Shown here in pieces: positions 51,317-60,917 of a DNA stretch of 64,000 nt. The first letter of the stretch is position 1, and every line of letters starts with the position of its first letter. This DNA is from Pyropia yezoensis (lineage: Eukaryota > Rhodophyta > Bangiophyceae > Bangiales > Bangiaceae), in contig CM020620.1 in the NCBI GenBank assembly GCA_009829735.1, positions 16,450,354-16,514,353 of the forward strand. The letters are read 5' to 3'. The position numbers were made by a program, and so were the translations under genes. The notes below the pieces were generated by a model that did not search any database, was not told the DNA's origin, and saw only the letters and a list, made by a program, of their open reading frames with translations.

Positions 51317-53263
51317 ATGGCTAGCTCGGACCCCCCGTCGTCCGGGGAGTACACGGGTGACGCACGTACTTCAGTGCCTTTGAATACTGGTGAGACACAG
51401 GTGGGTTTACCTGGGGTCGCAGAGGGACTAGAGGTCCCTCAAGCCAGCAGGACTGGAAGTACGGGCGGGCAACAGGCCACCCCGACTCAGTCGGGAGTTC
51501 ACTCGGGTGACACTTCTGATGTGGGTGGGCCGAAGTCTGGCCACCGTGTGGTATACTCAACGGGAACGTCCCAAGGGGTGAGGACTGTCCCCGCGGGTTC
51601 CACTCGGGTTGGAGCCAACTTTGGCTTGGAGTCGTCGCCAACTAGGCTTTCGGAGGACGGTGGACCTCCGTTGGTCGGCGATGGGCTCGCGCCCATGCCC
51701 CCGGTTGAGACCCCTGAGGAACGTGGTTACCCCTCAGGTGGACTCCCGGAGGCGGACCGAGACTCAACTGGAGTCGTCAATCCACTCCTCGCGGAAACTG
51801 TCCGTCGGGAGGCGACCAATGTGTTGCGGCAGACTTTGCCGGACCTGGTGGTCACGATGACGAATACTATTCTGAATCAGATTGTGGCGAGTTTGCCAGA
51901 TGGCCTTAATGTCCAGACCGGATTGGGGCTTTCGAGCCCGCAGGCGCAGGGGGAATCCCCCCTTACGCCTATCTCTGGTCGCCCCGAACTGGGGGCAACA
52001 CCTGTGACTCCCAACGAGGGAGCCACACCATACTCGGTGGGGCGTACGCCCTTCACGGGGGAGTTCCCCCCGGAAACGCCGGCGGCTACACCAAGCGCGC
52101 CGCGCCGGACTACAGGCACTGAGAGTGAACTTACCCCAGTGCCACAGCGGCTGTTCCCTCAACGTGAGGTGCCGCCCAAGATCCAGGTAGCCAACCCGGT
52201 CTACCAGAGGATCTTTGACTGTGAGACCTACGCCCTCCACAACAAGTCGGTGGCGTATGGTCCTGACCAGGCCCGAGCCATGGGCCGTGCCAAGAAGAAT
52301 GCACTTCATTCTTTTGGGCACAAAGCGGAGTGGGACGGAACTCCCCCCCTCCGTGTCTTTGAGTTCCTACGCCGTTTCACAAAAGCCTGTGACGACAATG
52401 CCATAAGTGAAGGCATGGCTTTTTACATGCTACAGGAGTTTACGAAGGGCGACCTACGGACAGAACTTATGTCCGTCATGCCCAGCTCCTCAAGTGGAGG
52501 CGCTGGGGAGGTGACGTCCTATTTGGAGCTCGTCAACTGGTTGTTGAGAGCCATGGTTGATGAGGCAGCGTTGGCTTCTCAAGTCGAGGAGTTTACGCAA
52601 GCCCATCAGGAAGAGGCGGAGGACGAGTTGTCCTTTGCGGGGCGAGTCCGTAAGCTCAACAATCTTTGTGGGTTTCTTCATCCACAAGCTGTGGTGAAAA
52701 GTCGGTTTGTGGAGGGACTCCATTGGTCAGTCCGGATGGAGACCCGGGAGCATAACACTGCCCGGGCGACCCTGGCCGAGTTGGCCAGGTTCGCCTATCG
52801 CAGAGGCGAGGCCTACCGCAAGTTGCGGGAGGAACAACGCCAGGAGCGTCAGTCCGAGTTGGCCAAGGAACGGGAGGAGGCGCGCCAGGCCAGAGAGTTG
52901 AGAGAGGCACGCCGAATCCGCAAGGAGAGGGTGGTAGCTGCCGTGGGAGCTTCCCAGGGTATCCCTTGGTCTTCCCCAGTTGGGAAGACCCCTCCCGGAA
53001 CGGACCATCGGTGTTGGAACTGCAACTCCGATGGTCACAGGGCATATGATTGCCCCAAGTTGAGTAAACGCATCCAACAACTTGTTAGGAATGCGAGTAA
53101 AAAGTCGGCTACGAACGAAGTACGTTCACGCCGCGAGGGTGGGTCTCGACCGGTCGTTGCGGTCGCCACACCCTCGGCGGAGGAGGCGGACACGTCGTCC
53201 TCGGACTCGTCGTCTTCCTCCCCGCCCTCAGATTCGGACGCCAAGTCGGCGGGAAACGAATGA
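51317..53263 (+). CDS. gag: Gag of element A3
   Basis: 648 residues, collinear with A1 and B. CCHC knuckle is CWNCNSDGHRAYDC (Trp to Arg within the finger; Cys/His ligands intact). Substitutions relative to A1/B are spread over the protein, marking a distinct subtype. The stop again overlaps the pol ATG as ATGA (53260-53263). Confidence 0.94.
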   Translation: MASSDPPSSGEYTGDARTSVPLNTGETQVGLPGVAEGLEVPQASRTGSTGGQQATPTQSGVHSGDTSDVGGPKSGHRVVYSTGTSQGVRTVPAGSTRVGANFGLESSPTRLSEDGGPPLVGDGLAPMPPVETPEERGYPSGGLPEADRDSTGVVNPLLAETVRREATNVLRQTLPDLVVTMTNTILNQIVASLPDGLNVQTGLGLSSPQAQGESPLTPISGRPELGATPVTPNEGATPYSVGRTPFTGEFPPETPAATPSAPRRTTGTESELTPVPQRLFPQREVPPKIQVANPVYQRIFDCETYALHNKSVAYGPDQARAMGRAKKNALHSFGHKAEWDGTPPLRVFEFLRRFTKACDDNAISEGMAFYMLQEFTKGDLRTELMSVMPSSSSGGAGEVTSYLELVNWLLRAMVDEAALASQVEEFTQAHQEEAEDELSFAGRVRKLNNLCGFLHPQAVVKSRFVEGLHWSVRMETREHNTARATLAELARFAYRRGEAYRKLREEQRQERQSELAKEREEARQARELREARRIRKERVVAAVGASQGIPWSSPVGKTPPGTDHRCWNCNSDGHRAYDCPKLSKRIQQLVRNASKKSATNEVRSRREGGSRPVVAVATPSAEEADTSSSDSSSSSPPSDSDAKSAGNE

Positions 53264-56200
53264 CCGTTGGGGCTGGTCGTCCGAAGCTCACAACGGCAGC
53301 CTCGGCCAAGTGGGCCAGGAGGACGAACCAACCGTGCCGGATACTGCGGCGACCTAAGGGAGTCCGCCCACCTCGGGTAGGACTCCCCAAGAACGTAAAC
53401 CCACGTCGGGTCATCGCGGTGCTGACGGGTGAGAACTTCCAGGTGGCTGGACGGGTGCAACTTGCCCCCGGCCGTGCATGCTGTACCCGTATCGTACTTG
53501 ATACCCGGTCAGGAGCCTCCTTGATACGCAAGTCGCTATTACCAAAGGAGGTGAAGCTCCAACGCTGGAGGTCCAAAGCTGACCATATGATTGACATCAA
53601 TGGTGGGGTACTTCCCATCGTGGGTGCCGTGACCCTACCAACTAGGTTGGGGACCCATGAGGTCGACGTGACCTATGGCGTAGTTGAGAATATATCGGTA
53701 CCCCTGCTTCTGGGTACCCCTTATGTTGTTACACAAGTGCCTTTGATTTGTGGCCCTGAGTACTGGGTCAAGTTGATGAATGGGGAGACTATCCCCATCC
53801 TTGGTAAGGGAAAGTCTGTGGCTCCTGTGACAGTCTCACAGTCGAAGCCTGTTTGTTCGGTGAGGGAAGGGTTTACTGCTACCCTGCGTTTAGCCCGCAA
53901 AGTCACGTTGCCCCCCAACTCGGTGGCGCACGTTGATGTTGTAACTGATTTTACGGGGAACGGGTTGGTGCACCCTCACCCCCGTCTTGCTCGCAAGCAC
54001 CAAGTGCATGTTGCCCTTGGCACGATGGACTCCAAAGCCGGAGTCCCGTGGAGGATCCACGTGATGAACCTGAGCCCGACGCCCAAGTACTTCAAGTCGG
54101 GAGCCAAGTTCGGCTATATCGACCAACACGAGGGACCGGTAGTAGCGGTCACCCTCAACGCGGGCGCAAGTAGCGACCCGAAGTCCGGAAAGCAGAAGCA
54201 TCAAGCCAAGTCGGCCGCCTCTCCTCGACCCCATGTGAACATGGAGGGTGTCCCCCCCAGGTTGAGGGTTCAAGTTGAACGCCTCTTGGACCAATATCAC
54301 AAGTTGTGGGATGGTCAATTGGGACTCATGAGAGCCACCCAACACCGGATCGAGTTGAAGCCCGGTGCACCCCCTATACGCCAACAACCGTATAGGGGAG
54401 GACCCCGTTCAAGGGCCCTCGTTAAGGAGCAAGTTGCTCGCATGGAGGCCCTCGATGTGATCGAGGCCAGCAACGCCGAGTGGGCGAGTCCGGTGGTTAT
54501 CGTCCCCAAAGTTGATGGGACCCCCCGGTTTTGTATCGACTACCGTAAGCTCAGCGAGAGCACGGTGAAGGACAGTTATCCCCTACCTAGGATGGGTGAC
54601 TGTCTGGACTCTCTGGGGGAGGCAAACGTGTTCTCTACCCTGGACTGTAACGCGGGGTACTGGCAAATTCCCATTGCCCCGGAGGACAAGCATAAAACTA
54701 CCTTTACCTGTCACTGTGGTACCTACCAGTGCAAGCGTCTACCGTTTGGTCTGTGTAACGCGCCGGCAACTTTCCAGCGCGCTATGGACATGATTCTGGC
54801 CGGAGTACGGTGGCAGATCTGTCTTGTGTACCTAGACGATATCATTGTGTTCTCCCGAAGTCCGGAGGAACACATTGGCCATCTTGGCCAGGTGTTCAAG
54901 CTACTTGCTGACGCCGGTGTGTCACTGAAGGCGAGTAAGTGCCACCTCTTTACTCAAGAGGTGGAGTACTTGGGACATGTTGTCCATCCGGGGCGTCTCA
55001 GTGTTAACGAGAAGAACTTGAGGGCCATTCGTAAGGCTCAGTACCCCCGGACCCAGACCCAGATGAGGAGCTTCCTCGGGATGTGTAACGTGTACCGACG
55101 TTTCACCAAGGGCTTCGCCAAGGTGGCGAAGCCGTTGAATGAGCTAGTGAGCTCAACGCTACCGAAGAACCTGCCTCCCCCAAGTCGGGTGGAGCAGGAA
55201 TCCTTTGAGACTCTTCGGGACCTTCTGCTGAAGCCCCCCATCTTGGCTATTCCCAGGTTGGGAGGCCACTACATCCTGGATGTGGACGCTAGCTACGACC
55301 AACTTGGTTGTGTGTTGCTTCAGCAGCAGCCGGACAAGGAGCACTTGCCGGTGGGATACTTTAGTAAGGGGCTGAACTCGGCCGAGAAGAACTACGGAGT
55401 CACCGAGTTGGAAGGACTCGCAGTGGTGTGGGCGGTGACGTCACTTCGTCACTACCTGGAGGGTGAGAAGTTCCTCATCCGTTGTGACCACCGCGCGTTG
55501 CAGTTCATCTTTAAGACGGACTGTACGAACACTCGTCTCAACCGGTGGAGGGTGCGACTGGCACCCTTCAACTTTGACATTGAATACCGACCTGGCAGGC
55601 AACATGCCCTTGCCGACGGCCTCTCTCGGGTACCTACCGAGGGGCTGGACACTAACCCAGTCGATGAGGACATCCCCATCGTGGGGGTAGTCACGCGCTC
55701 GGGTCAGGTGTTGAACCCCGAGGCGCCAGGGAACAAGAAGTACTTGCCCCTGTCCCTGGACGAGCTGGTGAAGGCCCAGTCCGAGGATCCCTTCTGCAAG
55801 TCGCAGAGGGATACACTGGATACAGTGGCGTAGACGCGGTTCTTTCTGGAGACGATGGCCTCCTCATGAGGAGGGGGGTATTCCAGGGGACCGAACAACT
55901 TGTCTTCCCCGCATCCCTCAAGGACAGTATCCTTGAGAGGGAGCACAACGCTCCCACGGGTGGACACCTGGGGTCTAGTAAACTGTACCAGACCCTGAGG
56001 ACCAGGTACTACTGGCCGTCCATGGTGGTGGACATCTACAGTTGGGTGGCTGCCTGCACAAGTTGTGCACAGAATCGTCTGATGGAACGGCGGCCTACTA
56101 CGGCTATGCTATTGTTCCCGGCCAAGGAGCCCTTTGCCGCGTTGGCGATGGACATCCTTGGGCCACTGCCAGTGACCGAGGAGGGCAACCAGTACCTCCT

Positions 56201-56876
56201 GGTCATCTGTGACCGCTTCACGAAACTTACGCGAGCGATCCCACTGGCAGAGATCACGGCCATGTCGGTCGTGTCAGCCTTCCTAGATCACTGGGTTGCC
56301 GCGTATGGCATCCCAGATAGTACACTATCGGACAATGGACCGCAATTTGCGTCTGTACTGTTTCAGGGAGTGCTGGATATGTTCGGGGTTAAGGCAAACT
56401 ATGGCACCCCCTACCACCCACAAACTAATGGGCACGTGGAGCGCTTCAACAAAACTATTGTTAGGCAGCTGCGCCACTATGTGAGTGAGCACGTGAAGAC
56501 GTGGGACCAATACATTTGTATCCTTACTACTGCCTACAATTCGCAGGTTCACTCATCTACAGGGGAAGGACCCCTCGCTTTTGTGACCCCCCGTCGCGTG
56601 CGGTCTATTGCCGTGCGGCGGTCGCTCCCAACTAGAGAGGATGGTGGCAGTACGCCTACTCCTACTGAGAGTAAGGCGGAGTTCGCCGCTAGGCTTGAAA
56701 ACCTCGTCCCTAAAGTCAGGGCTGAGATGGACAAAGCACAAAAGCGCTACAAGCGTACCTTTGACAAAAAGGTGCGCAATGCTAAACATGTCCCCGAGCA
56801 GGGTGACTGGGTGCTGGTACACTCGCACACCCCAACTGGGGGTAAGCTGGTATTCCAGACGAAGGACCGTACCAGG
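53260..56876 (+). pseudogene. pol: Pol of element A3, nonsense codon, 3' end in gap
   Basis: The frame is open from the ATGA overlap for 857 residues: protease (DTRSGAS, Gly of DTG replaced by Arg), RT with YLDDIIVFS, and RNase H. It then hits TAG at 55831-55833, where B has GAG. A one-base deletion follows (TTCTGGAGACG for TTCTGGGAGACG). From 55866 the integrase HHCC finger and DDE core are again open until the gap at 56877. DTR and the TAG are shared with 14120-17874. An active copy of this element would need read-through of the stop and a working protease, so it is probably non-autonomous. Confidence 0.92.
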
Positions 56877-57376
56877 NNNNNNNNNNNNNNNNNNNNNNNN
56901 NNNNNNNNNNNNNNNNNNNNNNNNNNNNNNNNNNNNNNNNNNNNNNNNNNNNNNNNNNNNNNNNNNNNNNNNNNNNNNNNNNNNNNNNNNNNNNNNNNNN
57001 NNNNNNNNNNNNNNNNNNNNNNNNNNNNNNNNNNNNNNNNNNNNNNNNNNNNNNNNNNNNNNNNNNNNNNNNNNNNNNNNNNNNNNNNNNNNNNNNNNNN
57101 NNNNNNNNNNNNNNNNNNNNNNNNNNNNNNNNNNNNNNNNNNNNNNNNNNNNNNNNNNNNNNNNNNNNNNNNNNNNNNNNNNNNNNNNNNNNNNNNNNNN
57201 NNNNNNNNNNNNNNNNNNNNNNNNNNNNNNNNNNNNNNNNNNNNNNNNNNNNNNNNNNNNNNNNNNNNNNNNNNNNNNNNNNNNNNNNNNNNNNNNNNNN
57301 NNNNNNNNNNNNNNNNNNNNNNNNNNNNNNNNNNNNNNNNNNNNNNNNNNNNNNNNNNNNNNNNNNNNNNNNNNNN
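56877..57376. other. Assembly gap (500 N)
   Basis: Exactly 500 Ns separate the pol of A3 from the LTR edge of family D. The left edge (…CGTACCAGG) corresponds to position 17509 in the other family A copy. Confidence 0.98.
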
Positions 57377-57420
57377 CCCCCTAATATTAGGGTCACAATA
57401 CGGACAACCATATTGCTACA
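57377..57420 (-). mobile_element. Probable inner end of the 3' LTR of gypsy element D
   Basis: Read on the minus strand, a purine run (AAGGGGGGGGATA, 57421-57433) is followed by TGTAGCAATATGG from 57420. A polypurine tract directly before TG is the usual start of a 3' LTR. The rest of the LTR lies in the gap, so its other end and any target duplication are unknown. Confidence 0.55.
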
Positions 57421-57994
57421 TATCCCCCCCCTTAGATTCGGCCCGTCCTCGGTCGAGTTGCATTCGGTTACCGAATGTAAGTGGGTCGCGTGACTGTTTA
57501 CCCGTCGGTGGGGCTTTGCGCCCCGTCGCGACAGACACCCCTTTTCGAGGTGTCCGGGGGGTGCCCCCTTGTGTGGTACACACACGATCCGTTTTCCGGA
57601 CCGTTAATTTCCCGATGCGGGTTTTTGTTCACGACCCCCCTTTCCGAGGGGTGGTGCAAGCGGATCCGCCACCAGGTGCCTGGTGGTAGGGGGGCCCCTC
57701 TCGTGTGGACGATTGAGTGGGGGGCGGGGGCTGCCCGCGTTGCGTGGGGCGGTTGGGGGTGACCCCCCTTTGCTTACCCCGTGTGTGGGGGTGGCCCCGT
57801 CCCGCCCAGGTGCCTGGGTGGAGGCGCGTCGTAGCCCCGTGGGGCGCGGGTCGACCCGCGTGCCTGTGGCGCTTCTCGTGGCCGTTTGTGGTCATAAGCG
57901 CGGGTGCCCGCGCTTCCTGGCTCGTCCCGTTAACCACCGTACCGGGTCGTAGCCGTCGACGGCTTGTGGGCGCGGGGACTCCGCACCCGTTATC
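57421..57994. other. Leader between the D LTR and its antisense ORF
   Basis: Polypurine tract (minus strand) and then 560 bp of GC-rich, hairpin-rich sequence (for example TTCGGTTACCGAA at 57466-57478, and CGTTTTCCGGACCG) without a gene. By position it corresponds to 28826-29170 in element B, upstream of the antisense ORF. Confidence 0.5.
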
Positions 57995-60437
57995 ATGTCC
58001 TATCCCCAGGTGCTTGAAGAGGAGGAAGACCTCCTGATCGGGGAGGAGATGGAGGACGACGCGCCTGTCGGTCCCGACGCCGCGCGTTACGGGGTGAGCT
58101 CGTCTGACGACGACGGGCCTGCGGTGTCCGTCCGTCTGTCGGCCGGAGGACTGTCGTCCGTGTGCAGCGGCACGACGTGCCGTCGGCCGGGGTCAACCCG
58201 GGCGGTCAACCGCGCGTGGCGGCTTCTACCCCCTCTCTGCCGGCTGCCCGGATGGAGCCTGGTGCCGGTGCCGGCTCACCGCAGCTACCTCAAGATGGTC
58301 CGCCCTGCGGCGGAGGTCGCGACCCGCAGCCGACTCCGGCTGGTCAAGGTGGTCCGGGTGTCCGGGCGGTGACTCCTCGAGGCGGTCCCGACGTTGACGC
58401 GGGTGGTGGTGGGCGGTGCGACACCCGGTGCGGCGGGTCAAGACGGTGCGGGTGTCCGCACGGCCGGGGCTCCGGCTCCGGAGGCTGTCCAAGTGCCTTC
58501 CCCTTCCGAGGCGGGGGCTACGCCGACGGGTGGTGCCGGCGCCGGTGCCGTACCTGCGGTGCCGCGGGCGTCGAGCGGTCAAGACGCTCCTTCTCCATGG
58601 CGGTTGACACCGGGGAGTTACTCCGGGCGGGCGCCCCGCCCTTCTTCTTCCTCCTCGGCCTCGTCATCTCCGACGTCGGCCCCTCTGCCGGTGGTGCGTC
58701 CCCCGGCGCCCCGATTCTTCCTGGTCCTGCCCGGGTTGCCCCGTTGGGTGGCGGCGTCGCCGTGGCGGCGGGTCAACCCGCCATGTCGGTGTCCGACTTG
58801 GTGGCTCGGGTTCGAGGCCTCACGGTGCAAGAGTCGATGGAGTCCGATGGGCGATGCGGGTGGACTTCCACCTGGTGCATCCCCGTGGAGAATCCTCCGG
58901 CGCGTCAAGGTGGACCCGTGCTGGGAGCGGGAGTTGGTGCGGCTGGTCAACCAGCCGAACGCGGTCCGGGTGGAACACCATTGGATCCTGATCAGCCGGA
59001 CGACCGGCATGCGCAGCTCTGGCGCACCCGGGTGGGACGGGGTGAGGTCTACCTCGACCCCAACTTCGGGGTCTGCGACTTGATTGCCCCCGCGTTGCCG
59101 CGGGAGATTGACTACCCGGCTAGTGCTCGGGGGATTGCGGCGGCGGCGGAGCCGGTTGCGTTTGGGGAGACGGTGAGCCGTACCGGTCGGTATCCCGACT
59201 TTGACTACTACCCGGGGGTACCCCCGTATCTGTCGTTGACGGCTCCCTACCCGCCCATGGCGGGGTTGAAGTCGGCGTCGAGTTGGCGACGTAACCATGG
59301 TGTCATGGCGGATGCGTTCCGCACGGATATAACGTGTGCGTTGCAGACCGGCAACGGTCGTGCTCCGGTATACACTCCCGTGCGCCCGCCGCTATGGCAG
59401 GAGGGTGGGAACCCGCCCCTGCTTTCCGGTTTGACACCGGCTCCTGTCTTCGCTACTTCGGGAGTGTGTTGGCCTCGCGACCGGTCCACCCGTTGCAGGG
59501 TACCTTCACCCTTGAGGTTACCCTCGGGCAGGCTTCATCCTTCTTGCTGTCCGTCCGCCGGCAGGGTCGTCTGTTTCATCTTCCGACGGGTGTCCGTCGG
59601 CACATCGCGCAGTTGGGCGTGGATCTGATAGCTGCCAAGACCGGGTTGGCCCGGGAGTTCGAAGCCCTGCTGGCTGTTCACGATGCCGTGAACTGGGCTG
59701 GGGTGTTGGCCCTTCCCCCGTACCGGGACCCGCAGGCTGGGGCTTCCCCCTTGCCTCGTCACTCGTTGCGTGTCCGGCGTACTCAGCCGGGTGAGCCTAG
59801 TTGCCATGGGTGGGCGTCCACCGAGGCCGTTCCTGACCTGGGTATTCCCATGGTTATCCATGACCCTCTTCAGGTCCTTGCTCCGTGGTTCGGTAACCCG
59901 ATGCCGGCGGCGGTTGGCCGTCGTCCCCGAGAGTGGGGCTCTGTGGGTGGGGAGCGTGAGGTGTCCCGTCGTCGGGCGGAGTACCGCCGTGGTTACGGTG
60001 GAGCCCCTTCGGTAGGGTCCTACCGGGCCTCGTATCAGGTGCCACCGGCTCCGGTGGTAGCCGTGTCGGCTCCTGTGGCTCCTCTGGCTGCGCCAGTGTC
60101 ACCTCCCGCCCCTGTCCTACATGACAGGGGTCCCCGACTCTGGTATGAAGGCGTTGACGCCCTTGTTACCCGCGCAATGCGTGGGGGTCTCTCTGTTAGC
60201 TGGGGGGATATCCCCCCAGGTGCTGCGCTGGTTGGGTCAGCGCGTTGCTTTGGTGGCGTGCTGGACCGCCTCCAGAAAGCTCTGGAGGACGTGGAGGCTG
60301 GCCGCAGCACCCTCGTCCAGCTATGCACCGAGGTAACTCGGGTGGTCGACCGTCGTGACGTTGCCGACCGGTGGAGCACGGAGGTCTACGCGCTTACGCG
60401 TGAGTGGCCTCCCTCGAGCAGTGGGTCTACCCACTGA
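57995..60437 (+). pseudogene. Antisense ORF of gypsy element D, frameshifted
   Basis: Starts at ATG 57995 (MSYPQVLEEEEDLLIGEEMEDDAP, acidic) and can be followed through several frame changes to TGA at 60437. The best-preserved parts are PWRILRRVKVDPCWERELVR and VNQPNAVRVEHHWILI (58880-59000); then YLDPNFGVCDLIAPALPREI and YPDFDYYPGVPPYLSLTAPY (59050-59250); then a long open part from about 59440, with VRRQGRLFHLPTGVRRHIAQ, LALPPYRDPQAG and GVDALVTRAMRGGLSVSWGD. Spacing and residues of VRRQGRLFHLP...H..VNW match VQRRGMLWHLP...HKFIEW of the element B antisense protein, and both precede a tail-to-tail pol. I count at least four frameshifts, so this copy is probably inactive, although indel sequencing errors could contribute. 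Function unknown. Confidence 0.65.
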
Positions 60438-60750
60438 GGAGTGCTATTGTTTGTGCGGGAGAGGGCCCCGGCAACCCTTATGGTAGCCGGGTAGTAGTGA
60501 GTATAAACTCATCCCCCGCTGGGGGCATTGCTTGCCTCTGTTTGCTGCCCTGGGGAGTACCCCTTCTGGCTCAGTGGTGCCTTGCCTCCCGTCCAACTTC
60601 TTCCGGTTGGTTCATGCTTGGGGAGGTTATCCTCCCTCACTTTGTGTCTTGGCTTTGGGAGGTCATCCTCCCGTGTAAGCCTCCTAGTTACTTCGATATT
60701 ATCGGAGTTAGCCTTTACCTTTAAGTTAACTTATTAAGGTTCAGGTTTTT

Positions 60751-60840
60751 ACTTAGTTACCTAAGCTTAGCTCTACTTAGTTACCTAAGCTTGGTTCGAC
60801 TTAGAAACCTAAGTCTGATTTGACTTAGAAACCTAAGTCT
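60751..60840. repeat. Four 24-bp tandem palindromic repeats between convergent ORFs of D
   Basis: 18-bp cores at 60751, 60775, 60799 and 60823, with an exact 24-bp period. Copies 1-2 read ACTTAGTTACCTAAGCTT; copies 3-4 read ACTTAGAAACCTAAGTCT. Each is an inverted repeat (ACTTAG...CTAAGT, one mismatch in copies 1-2). They lie in the 480-bp space where the antisense ORF and pol converge. Likely roles are termination, RNA stability or protein binding (inference). Confidence 0.85.
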
Positions 60841-60917
60841 GCTTTAACCATGTCACACCCTACTTAGTAGGTATAAGCCTCACCCCCCAACAGCCGAAGT
60901 CGGTGTCGGTTGGGTTG

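Noticed and set aside
58162-59628. 488-residue protein in a single frame of family D
   Set aside because: Parts of it are out-of-frame shadow; comparison with element B shows the genuine antisense protein changes frame several times here.
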